Shown here in pieces: positions 18,978 to 27,858 of a stretch of DNA of 64,000 nucleotides (position 1 is the first letter of the stretch; every line of letters begins with the position of its first letter). This DNA is from CAWANF01 sp963783355 (lineage in GTDB: Bacteria; Bacteroidota; Rhodothermia; Balneolales; DATFMH01). Position numbers and translations under genes: made by a program. The notes below the pieces were generated by a model. It was given only the letters and a program-made list of their open reading frames with translations, was not told where the DNA came from and ran no database searches. The DNA lies in NCBI GenBank assembly GCA_963783355.1, contig CAWANF010000001.1, positions 806,001-870,000 on the forward strand. The letters run 5' to 3'.

Positions 18978-19331
18978 ATGATAGCCGAAAAGGAATACGA
19001 TGAGTTTTTTGTCAAATACCCGATGAACGGGGAGCTCAAACTACAAAAAGAAACGCTGAAGGCAATGGATACATGGTGCAAGGAAGTGGGCATTACGCAC
19101 ACCCCGACCTTCTTTGTGAATGGGTACCGGTTGCCGGATGCGTATCATGATATTGCCGACTTAAAGTATATCACGGCAACATGGGAGTCCCACAGTGGAC
19201 TTTTCTTCAGAAAAGAACAAAAACCGGCTTTTACAAGCCATTCAAAATTGAAATACCAACAAAATGACGTGAGGTTAGAAAATGAAAAAACTCAACTTTG
19301 CAGAAATGGGAAAAACCTTAACCCGTGCTGA
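18978..19331 (+). pseudogene. Truncated thioredoxin-like tail, copy 2
   Basis: Starts on the ATGA overlap with P9. The first 65 residues, from MIAEKEYDEFFVKYPMNGEL to ITHTPTFFVNGYRLPDAYHD, are the C-terminal half of a thioredoxin fold, including the cis-Pro TPT motif and the VNGYRLPD strand found in VKOR/thioredoxin fusion proteins of Bacteroidota. The N-terminal half with the CxxC is absent. After DLKYIT the frame runs on through spacer and into the start of the next precursor gene, so the natural stop has been lost. Possibly a vestige carried along with the duplicated unit; a structural role cannot be excluded. Confidence 0.6.
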
Positions 19332-19467
19332 AATGAAACAGATTATGGCCGGAAGTGGCAATTGCCAGGGCTTGAACGATAAGTGTAGCAGTGCTGATCA
19401 TGTAAATGGTTGTAGTGGATACGTATGCGCTAATTATAAGTGTCAGATTGTTACTTCACCAATATGA
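19282..19467 (+). CDS. GG-leader precursor peptide with Cys-rich core
   Basis: 61 residues. The leader MKKLNFAEMGKTLTRAEMKQ then IMAGSG fits the Bacteroidota double-glycine leader type (Leu/Met-rich, EMKxI, G-S-G at the cut). The core NCQGLNDKCSSADHVNGCSG then YVCANYKCQIVTSPI has five cysteines. Such precursors are cleaved and exported by C39-peptidase ABC transporters; one lies at 25646. The gene stands between the thioredoxin-like tail of P9 and propeller P10. Product activity (bacteriocin, signal or other) is unknown. Confidence 0.75.
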   Translation: MKKLNFAEMGKTLTRAEMKQIMAGSGNCQGLNDKCSSADHVNGCSGYVCANYKCQIVTSPI

Positions 19468-19663
19468 TCAATTTATCATTGTAATATAACAGATAATTGT
19501 ATAGACCCAGCAATCCCAATTGGATAGGCGGTTCTTTCGATACATTTAACAGGATCTATTCCGAGGTTATTCCTACTGTTTAAAATTTTAAATATACGAG
19601 ATAGTGCTCGAATATCTCATCCGATATTGGTGACCGAATTTTAAAAATTCATAAAAGGAAGAA

Positions 19664-20812
19664 ATGAAAACTATTGTTTATTCTACGCTTATATTGGTTC
19701 TTTTGTTGACAGCCTGTACCTCAAAACGAGGTGAAAGTGAATTCCAACATAGACTTTCTCATATTAATTTGCATGAAGACCTTTCTGTTTCAACTGATTC
19801 TCTTAATACAGTTATTGGTGGAATGGTACGTGGATTAATGATACGTGGAATTGCTGTAGATTCACGGGGTAATATCTATTTTGTGGATTATATCCAGGCC
19901 AAAATTCAAGTAGTAAGTCCGGAAGGCCGATATCTCGAATCGATCGGGCAAAGAGGTCGTGGACCGGGGGAATTTGAGCATATTAGTGGGGTCTTTATTT
20001 ACAACAACTTACTCTATGTCTTAGAGAACGGTCCTGATCGCCTTTCAGAATTTCGTTTGGGAAATTATCAACTTCTTAGGACTGTACCTTTCCCGGATAT
20101 CCACATAGGTAATCAACCAATCGGTGTGCCTAAAGTTATTTATCCCCTATCAAATGGACGCTACGAAGTGGTTTTTAGAAACAGTAAATTAGGAGCGCCT
20201 GATCCTAAGGTTACGATCTCCATCCTTAATCATGACTTTAAACCGGTAGATACAAGTGTCCGTCAATTTCTGCGGGGTCACCGTTTCCTTTACCGTGGTC
20301 CCGGAGCTTTAGTGATGTGGCCCCGTCTTTCACTAATAAAAACAACCTTAGTCACCATTGGTCCGCATGGTTATGTATATGAAACAAAAGCAGATAGTAT
20401 GCATATCCGGGTATTCGACTCAAATGGAAAAAAGATCCGGAATATATCGGCCAAATATATTCCTCCCCGGTTAACTCATAAGTATCTGGATAGTCTCGCT
20501 GGTAGGATGAATCCCATTAGAAGAAATATGTTTAACAAAGCATTGAATCAGAATAAACTACCGGATCACTGGCCTGCTTTACAAGATTTACTTGTGGATG
20601 ATCAAGGTCGTTGTTGGGTGGAACTGGTAAATCACGGGAAAAAGAAACAAACCTGGTGGGTTTTCGATACGGATGGCAATCCAAAGTGGAAGTTTCAACT
20701 TTCCAGTAATGTGAAGTTATACGTTGTATATAATCATGAGGCCTATGGTATTTGGAATAAGAATGGAGACCAACGAATTGTGAGATATCATATAAAAGGG
20801 ATGAAAAGATGA
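19664..20812 (+). CDS. 6-bladed beta-propeller lipoprotein P10 (subgroup B)
   Basis: 382 residues and intact. The signal MKTIVYSTLILVLLLTACTS carries lipobox LTAC. It has IGQRGRGPGEFEHISGVFI and the C-terminal RCWVELVNHGKKKQTWWVF with NHEAYGIWNKNGDQRIVRYH. It is closest to P9 and P8. It follows the intact precursor peptide by about 200 bases and overlaps the next thioredoxin-like tail by ATGA, repeating the unit precursor - propeller - tail. Confidence 0.86.
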   Translation: MKTIVYSTLILVLLLTACTSKRGESEFQHRLSHINLHEDLSVSTDSLNTVIGGMVRGLMIRGIAVDSRGNIYFVDYIQAKIQVVSPEGRYLESIGQRGRGPGEFEHISGVFIYNNLLYVLENGPDRLSEFRLGNYQLLRTVPFPDIHIGNQPIGVPKVIYPLSNGRYEVVFRNSKLGAPDPKVTISILNHDFKPVDTSVRQFLRGHRFLYRGPGALVMWPRLSLIKTTLVTIGPHGYVYETKADSMHIRVFDSNGKKIRNISAKYIPPRLTHKYLDSLAGRMNPIRRNMFNKALNQNKLPDHWPALQDLLVDDQGRCWVELVNHGKKKQTWWVFDTDGNPKWKFQLSSNVKLYVVYNHEAYGIWNKNGDQRIVRYHIKGMKR

Positions 20813-21015
20813 TAGCCGAAAAGGAATACGATGAGTTTTTTGTCAAATACCCGATGAACGGGGAGTTCAAACTACAAAAAGAAACGCTGAAGGCGATGGA
20901 TGCCTGGTGCAAGGAAGTGGGCATTACGCACACCCCGACCTTCTTTGTGAACGGGTACCGGCTGCCGGATGCCTATAGTAATATTGCTGAACTGAAGCAT
21001 ATTAGTTTGGCATAG
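20809..21015 (+). CDS. Truncated thioredoxin-like tail, copy 3
   Basis: 68 residues, MIAEKEYDEFFVKYPMNGEF through ITHTPTFFVNGYRLPDAYSN, ending ELKHISLA. This copy keeps what looks like the natural C-terminus of the thioredoxin domain and so is the best preserved of the three, but it too lacks the CxxC half. It starts on the ATGA overlap with P10, implying translational coupling. In related proteins this segment ends VKOR-thioredoxin fusion enzymes. Whether the half-domain is made or useful is unknown. Confidence 0.55.
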   Translation: MIAEKEYDEFFVKYPMNGEFKLQKETLKAMDAWCKEVGITHTPTFFVNGYRLPDAYSNIAELKHISLA

Positions 21016-21108
21016 GAGTCTATAAGGTTGACTTCTACCTAAAAAACAAACCGGCTTTTACAAGCCATCTAAAACTAAAATACCGATGAACAAAACGAGG
21101 TAAGAAAA

Positions 21109-21309
21109 ATAAAAAAACTCAACTTCGCAGAAATGGGAAAAACCTTGACCCGTGCTGAAATGAAAGAGATCATGGCTGGAAGTGGTACAGGAGGTTGCAA
21201 TGGTCTAGTTTGTGATGGAACAGATTGTGTGTCAGTATCTACTGTACAAGATTCATTTTGTTATCAGCCTGGCGATTATTGTGATGGTGGATTCTGCATC
21301 CCAAGTTGA
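21109..21309 (+). CDS. GG-leader precursor peptide with six-Cys core, ATA in place of the start codon
   Basis: KKLNFAEMGKTLTRAEMKEI then MAGSG aligns without gaps to the precursor at 19282, but the start codon position reads ATA (21109-21111). Translation would need a non-standard start, or the internal ATG at 21133 (MGKTL), which still leaves a short leader. The core TGGCNGLVCDGTDCVSVSTV then QDSFCYQPGDYCDGGFCIPS holds six cysteines, different in spacing from the 19282 core. An ATG-to-ATA change could be a sequence error or an inactivating mutation. A strong terminator follows. Confidence 0.6.
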   Translation: MKKLNFAEMGKTLTRAEMKEIMAGSGTGGCNGLVCDGTDCVSVSTVQDSFCYQPGDYCDGGFCIPS

Positions 21310-21327
21310 AGAACTAAAATTTAGTAA

Positions 21328-21366
21328 TATGGACCCATTGAAATATTTTTGTTTAATGGGTCCATA
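21328..21366 (+). terminator. Terminator-like hairpin after the precursor peptide
   Basis: TATGGACCCATT and AATGGGTCCATA form a perfect 12-bp stem with a 15-base loop, 18 bases after the precursor stop. The trailing T-run is weak (CTCTTT), so efficiency is uncertain. It separates the subgroup B units from what follows. Confidence 0.6.
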
Positions 21367-21450
21367 CTCTTTAAGGAAAAACGACTAAATTTGCAAAGTT
21401 ATATTACATATTATTTATTTATGTATAATAATTAAAAATAGTTTTTAAAT

Positions 21451-21732
21451 ATGAAAATAAACGAAGATACCTTGGAAGAAAAACCGACAATATTTCAGAG
21501 GTTTAAGCATGCTTTCCTCTCTGTTATGATGGGTATTGTTCTTGTTCAAATGTTTCTTTTTTGGTTGGCTTTTCAACATGGCAGCTTTAACTTACATATT
21601 TCTGTTGTATTCTTGATGAATAAATCTTATTTCATCGCATATATAACAATTTGTGCTGTGATGGGTTGGTTTAAAGGACAAAAGTTCATTGACTGGCTGA
21701 ATTATAAGATTGGGTTTTGGAAATTTTGGTAA
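21451..21732 (+). CDS. Small two-pass membrane protein, hypothetical
   Basis: 93 residues, MKINEDTLEEKPTIFQRFKH then two hydrophobic segments (about residues 22-42 and 55-72) and a basic/aromatic C-terminus KIGFWKFW. No family recognised. It lies between the last precursor/terminator and propeller P11. Its place in the peptide locus would fit an immunity or accessory membrane protein, but nothing in the sequence proves it. Confidence 0.55.
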   Translation: MKINEDTLEEKPTIFQRFKHAFLSVMMGIVLVQMFLFWLAFQHGSFNLHISVVFLMNKSYFIAYITICAVMGWFKGQKFIDWLNYKIGFWKFW

Positions 21733-21788
21733 TAAAAAGGAATGTATAATTGCTTCTCATAACATTAAGATAATGGTAACAAAATTTT

Positions 21789-22991
21789 ATGTCTAAAACG
21801 AGCATTGTAATTTCATTATTCGTTATAGCGTTTTGGGGATGCTCTACTCACAAAATGAATGAGATTCCCAAACACATTCGAAAGCTTAAGAATTTAACAG
21901 TGTATCCGGGCAGTGTAAAACCTGAGTATAACATAAAATTTGACCGAGAGATTACTTTTGACAGTACCGGTACTGTGATAATTGGGAGAATAGGGGGAAT
22001 CGCAGTTGGCGATTTGGGACGTATTTTTATTGTGGACACACAACAAAATACAATTGATGCCTTCGAACGTGATGGTCATTATATAACCCATTTCGGACAA
22101 AAAGGCAAAGGCCCTGGAGATTTCGAATCTGCAGTTGACCTAAAAATATTAGGAAATCGACTTTATATTTATGATCTCTCCCTACTTCGGATAAATATTT
22201 TTTCTTTGGATTCCCTTAAGTTTGTTCGATCCATAAGTCAAGATTTGAAAAGTCAGAAGAGTATAAGTGCCCTCGATGATTTTATTCCCATGCAAGTACT
22301 TTTTATTAATAAAGACAAATTCTTGGCCGTTTTTCAAAATATGAAGTTAGAGATTCCAGGTTCTTCTATACAAAAAAAAGACAATATTTATGAACGGTAC
22401 TATTTTATGGATAATGATGGTAGGATTATATCCAGAAAGATTTTTGACCAAAGAAGGCATACTTATTTGACAGCCAATATAAAAGGTCATTATTTTTCAA
22501 TTAATACATCTCCATTATTAGGTCATACTATAGTGTCCGTAACAAAAGATGGAAATATCTTTTCAGCTTGGTCAGAAGACTTTTTAATTAAAGAATACAA
22601 TCCTAAAGGTAAATATTTGCAGGCTATTTACTACTCTTTCAAAAAAAAACTACTTACCCGAGAAGCTGCCATAAAGACTGTAGAGGGTAATAGAATTGGC
22701 GAGAGTATAATTAGACAAAGTAATATACCCAAAACATGGCCCGCACTAAATGGTATGAAGATAGATGACCAAAATCGGCTCTGGGTTTCTACCATAGTGA
22801 AAAACATGAATGTTTACGAATGGTGGGTTCTGAATCAAAAAGGAAAATTGTTGGCTCAGTTTACATGGCCGCGTAACAAACCTATCAAAGTGATAAAAAA
22901 TGGAAATATCTATACCCAGGAGACGGATACGACGACAGGGATGTCAAAAGTTGTACGCTACCGTATTGAAATGAACCCTTCTGAAAAGTAA
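21789..22991 (+). CDS. 6-bladed beta-propeller lipoprotein P11 (subgroup A)
   Basis: 400 residues and intact. The signal MSKTSIVISLFVIAFWGCST has lipobox Cys 18. It has IPKHIRKLKNLTVYPGSVKP, then FGQKGKGPGDFESA (D replacing the usual E of the signature), and LWVSTIVKNMNVYEWWVLNQ. It is closest to P5 and P6, although separated from them by the subgroup B units, so subgroup A probably surrounded or predated the B insertions. About 70 bases later the DUF6625-like genes begin. Confidence 0.86.
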   Translation: MSKTSIVISLFVIAFWGCSTHKMNEIPKHIRKLKNLTVYPGSVKPEYNIKFDREITFDSTGTVIIGRIGGIAVGDLGRIFIVDTQQNTIDAFERDGHYITHFGQKGKGPGDFESAVDLKILGNRLYIYDLSLLRINIFSLDSLKFVRSISQDLKSQKSISALDDFIPMQVLFINKDKFLAVFQNMKLEIPGSSIQKKDNIYERYYFMDNDGRIISRKIFDQRRHTYLTANIKGHYFSINTSPLLGHTIVSVTKDGNIFSAWSEDFLIKEYNPKGKYLQAIYYSFKKKLLTREAAIKTVEGNRIGESIIRQSNIPKTWPALNGMKIDDQNRLWVSTIVKNMNVYEWWVLNQKGKLLAQFTWPRNKPIKVIKNGNIYTQETDTTTGMSKVVRYRIEMNPSEK

Positions 22992-23058
22992 AATTTAAAA
23001 GGTTGTAACTAATAATCAGAGATGGTGTTATACCTATACCTGTAGATAATATGTGGTA

Positions 23059-23905
23059 ATGAAATTGACTAAAAACAAAAAATATAAGAGTATCGCCATT
23101 ATCATTTGCTACTTAGGAAAACTGCCTTGGTATTACAAGTATTTTGTTCATTCCTGTAAATATAACCCTACAGTAGATTTTTATATTCTGACAGATGACC
23201 GGTCATACTCAAAATCGGTGCCCCCAAATGTGATCATCATAGACAAAACACTGGCCGAAATAAATGAACTGGCTACTCAAAAATTAGGGTTTAAAACCAA
23301 TATAAATTATCCATACAAGCTGTGTGACTTTAAGCCGGCCTATGGCTTCCTATTTAGAGATATAATTCAGAGTTATGAATTTTGGGGGCATGGGGATATA
23401 GATATCATTTTTGGAGACATCCGGGCTTTTATTACGAAGGAAGTATTAAATCACTACGAACTTATAAATGTACGTCACGATTTCCTTGCCGGCTTATTTC
23501 CTTCTCTTTAAAAACAATGAAAAGATGAATACGCTGTTCATGAAAAGCAAGGATTACCGGAAAGTATTGAGCAGCGACAGGTATTACTGTTTCGAAGAGA
23601 CCAACTTTCAATACAACGAATTTACGAATGGGATCCATTTTCCTGATAGGAAAAATGAAATAGAAAGTATGATGCACCTTGTAAAAAGATTAAAAGAGGA
23701 AGGTCAATTAAAAACCTATTTTGACCATCATGTCGTTGACGGGATATCCGGAAAATTGAAATGGGAAAAAGGGAAGTTGTACTATAAAAACAAATACGAA
23801 ATACTGTTGTTTCATATGATCATGTTTAAAAAAATATATAAACCGGAACGAGTAGGAAAAATACCGGATAAGTTCCGTATAAGTCCCACACGGATCTACA
23901 CATGA
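23059..23905 (+). CDS. DUF6625-like putative glycosyltransferase, copy 1, frameshifted
   Basis: About 282 residues when a frame change near 23500 is bridged (VRHDFLAGLF / LLFKNNEKM). The N-terminal Rossmann-like strand IAIIICYLGKLPWYYKYFVH, the KLCDFKPAYGFLFRD motif and the acidic WGHGDIDIIFGDIR segment match the DUF6625 family, whose fold and DxD-like motif suggest nucleotide-sugar glycosyltransferases. It is the first of three tandem paralogs between the propellers and the exporter. A sugar-transfer role on an exported product or on surface glycan is inference. Confidence 0.7.
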
Positions 23906-23947
23906 TTTTAAGAAAACTCAAAAATCAAGTAACGAATGTTGCGGGAA

Positions 23948-24796
23948 ATGAAAACTAACCGGCAAAAAAAGGATAACAGTGTCATTGTCATCATTGTTTT
24001 CTTTGGGAAATTGCCCTGGTATTACACCTATTTTCTGCATTCCTGCGAGTATAACCCGGATATACACTTTTTACTCATTGCCGACCATGATATTACAGGG
24101 CGAATACCAGAAAATGTTCATTTCATAAAAAAGTCGTTACCGGAGGTAAAAGCATTAGCAGAAAAACAACTTGAATGTAGCATTGCCTCTGACTTGAAGC
24201 CCTTTAAATTCTGCGATTTTCGTCCTGCTTTTGGGTTGATTTTCCGGGAATACATCCAAGATTATGCATATTGGGGGCATGCTGACATGGATGTTATCTT
24301 CGGAAACATCCGTAATTTTATGACTGGTGATCTGCTAAACGATTACGATGTCATAAGCATGAGGCATGACTTTATTACCGGTTGGTTTACTTTATACCGG
24401 AATTGCCGAAAAATCAACCGGTTGTTCCTCATGAGTAATGACTATAAGAAAGTGTTTGCCTCACCACAGTATTTCAATTTTGACGAGACTAATTTCCGTT
24501 TTCTGGATTTTTTCGATAGTATTCCTTATCAGCGAATAGCCAGTGAAGTGGAAAGTATGACCCACCTTGTAAAAAAGCTTCACGATGAACAATATATCCG
24601 GGCTTATTTTGAGTTACACGCCATGGAATGGCTTACGGGAAACATAACCTGGAACAGGGGACAACTGATTTATAAGAACGAATATGAAATCATACTATAT
24701 CACTTGAAAGAATTAAAAAAGAAATACCATCCGGAGAGGACACCTAAAAAGATTCCGGATATTTTTCATATCAGTCAATCACGAATTTATTTCTGA
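23948..24796 (+). CDS. DUF6625-like putative glycosyltransferase, copy 2
   Basis: 282 residues and intact; an ATG four codons upstream is an equally possible start. It has VIVIIVFFGKLPWYYTYFLH, KFCDFRPAFGLIFREY, and WGHADMDVIFGNIRNFM, the acidic motif being DMD. Later motifs MRHDFITGWFTLYRN and FDETNFRFLDFF are shared with the other copies. It ends IPDIFHISQSRIYF, a terminal signature all three share. The tandem arrangement with short spacers implies an operon. Function is only inferred from fold-level features. Confidence 0.72.
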   Translation: MKTNRQKKDNSVIVIIVFFGKLPWYYTYFLHSCEYNPDIHFLLIADHDITGRIPENVHFIKKSLPEVKALAEKQLECSIASDLKPFKFCDFRPAFGLIFREYIQDYAYWGHADMDVIFGNIRNFMTGDLLNDYDVISMRHDFITGWFTLYRNCRKINRLFLMSNDYKKVFASPQYFNFDETNFRFLDFFDSIPYQRIASEVESMTHLVKKLHDEQYIRAYFELHAMEWLTGNITWNRGQLIYKNEYEIILYHLKELKKKYHPERTPKKIPDIFHISQSRIYF

Positions 24797-24804
24797 TATT
24801 CCAT

Positions 24805-25632
24805 ATGCCGTCCATGAATAAAATAGTACTATTGATCTGTTATTATGGAGAATTCCCCTGGTATTTCCCTTATTTTTTACATAGCTGTAAATATAATCCG
24901 TCGGTGACATTTATGATAATTACCGATGCCACTTATAATTATGACCTGCCTGAAAATGTCATTTTCGTAAAAAAATCTCTTGATGAAATAAAAATACTTG
25001 CAAGCGAAAAATTAGGCCTGTCATTTCAAATAGATTTTCCATATAAATTATGTGACCTGAGACCAGCTTATGGGTTCGTTTTTACTGATTTTATAAAAGG
25101 ATATGATTTTTGGGGATATTGTGATATCGATGTAATCTTTGGCAAGATCAGAAATTTTATGACAAGTGAAGTATTAGATCATTGCGATGTTATATCGCCC
25201 AGACACGATTATTTACTGGGTGCATTCACACTGTTCCGGAATACTCAAAAAATCAACGAACTGTATAAACAAAGCAAGGATTACAAGAAGGTATTCACCT
25301 CCCCCAAACATTATTGTTTTGATGAAACCAATTTTGCCTTTAAACCTTTTGCAGAAGGTCTTCCGCCTGAGGAAATCCAAAGCGAAATTGAAAGCATGAC
25401 CCATGTTGTCAAACGGTTGGATAATGAACACTATATCCGGGCCTATTTTGATTTTCACATCATTGAAGGATACCCTGGAAGGTTAACCTGGCAAAAAGGA
25501 GTTCTAACATACAAAAAAAGGTTCGAGGTGATGCTTTATCATATGGTGCGCTTCAAAAAAAATTGCAAACAAACCCGGATAAAAAAAATACCGGATACAT
25601 TCCACATAAGTCCTGCGAGGATCTACGCCTGA
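24805..25632 (+). CDS. DUF6625-like putative glycosyltransferase, copy 3
   Basis: 275 residues and intact; an internal ATG at 24814 is an alternative start. It has IVLLICYYGEFPWYFPYFLH, KLCDLRPAYGFVFTDF, WGYCDIDVIFGKIRNFM with a DID motif, and PRHDYLLGAFTLFRN. It is the most complete of the three and ends 13 bases before the C39-ABC gene, so glycosyltransferase-like genes and exporter appear to be one transcription unit. That supports a link to peptide export or modification, but no direct proof is in the sequence. Confidence 0.75.
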   Translation: MPSMNKIVLLICYYGEFPWYFPYFLHSCKYNPSVTFMIITDATYNYDLPENVIFVKKSLDEIKILASEKLGLSFQIDFPYKLCDLRPAYGFVFTDFIKGYDFWGYCDIDVIFGKIRNFMTSEVLDHCDVISPRHDYLLGAFTLFRNTQKINELYKQSKDYKKVFTSPKHYCFDETNFAFKPFAEGLPPEEIQSEIESMTHVVKRLDNEHYIRAYFDFHIIEGYPGRLTWQKGVLTYKKRFEVMLYHMVRFKKNCKQTRIKKIPDTFHISPARIYA

Positions 25633-25645
25633 ATTTCAAACTGTT

Positions 25646-27851
25646 ATGAAATTTCCACACTACAAACAATTCGATTCGATGGACTGCGGCCCCACCTGTC
25701 TGCGGATGGTGGCGAAGTACTACGGGAAGAACTTTACCCGTCAAAACCTGCAACACAAAAGCCAGATTACCCGGGAAGGGGTCTCGCTGCTGGGCATTAG
25801 CGAGGCGGCCGAATCAATCGGGTTTCGCACCGTGGCGGTAAAAGACAAACCTGGAGACCATAGCCCGTGAGGAAGCGGTCCCCTTTATTGCCTACTGGCA
25901 GCAGGTTCATTTTGTGGTAGTGTATAAGGTAAAGGGAGATAAGGTATATGTAGCCGATCCGGCCAGGAGTACGATCGTGTATACGGTGAAGGAGTTTCTT
26001 AAGGGCTGGGGTGAGAAAAAGACGGTCGACGGTCGACCATCGACGGTCACTACCGGCATTGCCTTGTTGCTGGACCCTACGCCCAAATTCTATACCGAAG
26101 AGGAAGACAGGAAACAGAAGCTTAATTTCACCATTCTTCTCAAATACCTGCTTTCTTATAAAAACTTGCTATTCCAGTTAGCATTGGGATTGCTGGCGGG
26201 GAGTGTTATTTCCCTCATCTTTCCGTTCCTGACCCAGTCCATTGTCGATATGGGTATCAATACCCGGGATGTTAATTTTATTGACTTAGTGCTTATGGCC
26301 GAACTTGTCCTCTTTCTCGGTCAAACCTCCGTGCAGTTTCATCCGAAGCTGGGTATGCTGCATATTAATACACGGATCAATATTTCCATCCTGTCGGATT
26401 TCCTGATAAAGCTCATGAAGCTGCCGATAGCGTTTTTTGACACGAAGATGGTGGGGGATATTATGCAGCGGATGGATGATCATCGGCGAATTCAGCATTT
26501 CCTGACCGGTCCAACGCTTATCTACCCTGTTTTCCTTTGTTAATTTCTTCGTTTTCTCGGTAGTCATTATCATTTATGATGTGAAGATCTTTCTTCATCT
26601 TCCTGACCGGGAGTGTTTTGTACGTGGTATGGATATTGCTTATTCTTGCGATATCGCAAGAAGCTGGATTACAAAAACTTCGACGTAGCCTCAGAGGACC
26701 AGAGCAAGGTGATCCAGTTGGTGCAGGGCATCCAGGAGATTAAGATGAACAACTGCGAGATCTCCAAACGCTGGGAGTGGGAGCGTATCCAGGCCCGCCT
26801 GTTCCGGGTGAGTGTGAAGAGCCTGGCCCTCTCGCAGTACCAGCAGGGAGGGGCGGTGTTTATCAACCAGGCCAAGAATATTTTCATCACCTTTTTTGCC
26901 GCTCTTGCCGTGGTCAACGGTCAAATGACCATTGGTGGCATGCTGGCGATCCAGTACATCATTGGACAGTTAAACGGCCCCATCGAGCAGTTTATCCAGT
27001 TCATCCGCAGCACCCAGGATGCGATGATCAGCCTGGAGCGGTTGAATGAGATTCATACCATGGAAGATGAGGAGCCGGAAGAGGTACCGAAATTGCCGTT
27101 TCTGCCTGAAGAAAAAAGTATGACGGTGAAGCAGGTGAGTTTCCAATATCCCGGGGCCGGTAACGAACCGGTGTTGAAGGATATCAATTTATATATACCA
27201 CAGGGTAAAACCACCGCTATAGTGGGGGTGAGCGGGAGCGGCAAGACCACCCTGCTCAAGCTGCTGATGAAATTTTACCCGCCCCAAAAAGGTGAGATCC
27301 GCCTGGGGGATACCAACCTCCAGAATATAGGAAATAAGACCTGGCGCAGTGCCTGTGGGGTGGTTATGCAGGACAGCTTCATCTTCTCGGACAGCATTGC
27401 CCGCAATATTGCCGTGGCCGATGAAGTTCCCGACATGAAAAAATTGATGTACGCCCTGAATGTGGCAAACATCCGGGAGTATGTGGATTCCCTGCCATTG
27501 GGCATCAATACAAAAATCGGTATGGAAGGAACTGGCCTGAGCCAGGGCCAGCAGCAGCGCATCTTGATTGCAAGGGCTGTTTACAAAGATCCGGAATTTA
27601 TCTTCTTTGACGAGGCCACCAATTCCCTGGATGCCAATAACGAGAAGGTGATCATGAACAACCTGAAGGAGTTTTTTGAAGGGAAAACGGTGATAGTAGC
27701 CGCTCATCGCCTGAGCACGGTTAAAGATGCCGACCAAATCGTGGTTCTGGATAACGGAAAGATCAAAGAAAAAGGTACGCACGAGGAACTGGTAATGAAC
27801 GAAAGTGAATATTATGAATTAGTTAGAAATCAACTGGAACTGGGCGGATAG
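25646..27851 (+). CDS. C39 peptidase-ABC transporter (bacteriocin-type exporter), multiple frame changes
   Basis: Assembled across frames this is about 735 residues: a C39 peptidase domain (QFDSMDCGPTCLRMVAKYYG, catalytic Cys 14; His in WQQVHFVVVYKV; Asp in YVADPARST), a six-helix ABC transmembrane domain, and an ATPase with Walker A GVSGSGKTT, signature LSQGQQQR and Walker B FIFFDEATNSLD. Such proteins cut GG leaders and export the cores, which fits the precursors at 15035, 19282 and 21109. Frame changes are seen near 25845, 26530, 26595 and 26640. A compensated pair near 26335-26360 turns an expected FIRSW-like stretch into FHPKLG. The nucleotide-binding part is clean. It pairs with the HlyD protein downstream. 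Confidence 0.85.
26021..26048. repeat. Four 7-bp tandem repeats GACGGTC inside the exporter gene
   Basis: GACGGTC GACGGTC GACCATC GACGGTC, 28 bases, at the junction of the peptidase and transmembrane domains. It encodes roughly TVDGRPSTV, which looks foreign to the protein. It contains the palindrome GGTCGACC. Length 28 is not a multiple of three, so gain or loss of a unit would change the frame. Confidence 0.7.
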
Positions 27852-27858
27852 AAAACTA

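Larger units (their letters stand above)
16555..18981 (+). pseudogene. 6-bladed beta-propeller lipoprotein P9, interrupted by an IS3-family element
   Basis: The N-terminal 81 codons (MKKTVYFAFVLMLLLTACET, lipobox LTAC, to HILSP) and the C-terminal part (from PAGRYLNSLGRRGHGPGEF) are in the same frame and are separated only by the insertion element. The CCG target duplication encodes the shared proline. Removing the element and one CCG would restore a 379-residue ORF, the length of its subgroup B sisters (382-383). There is no further decay, so the insertion is recent. Its 3' end is nearly identical to P8, and it overlaps the next thioredoxin-like tail by ATGA. Confidence 0.9.
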
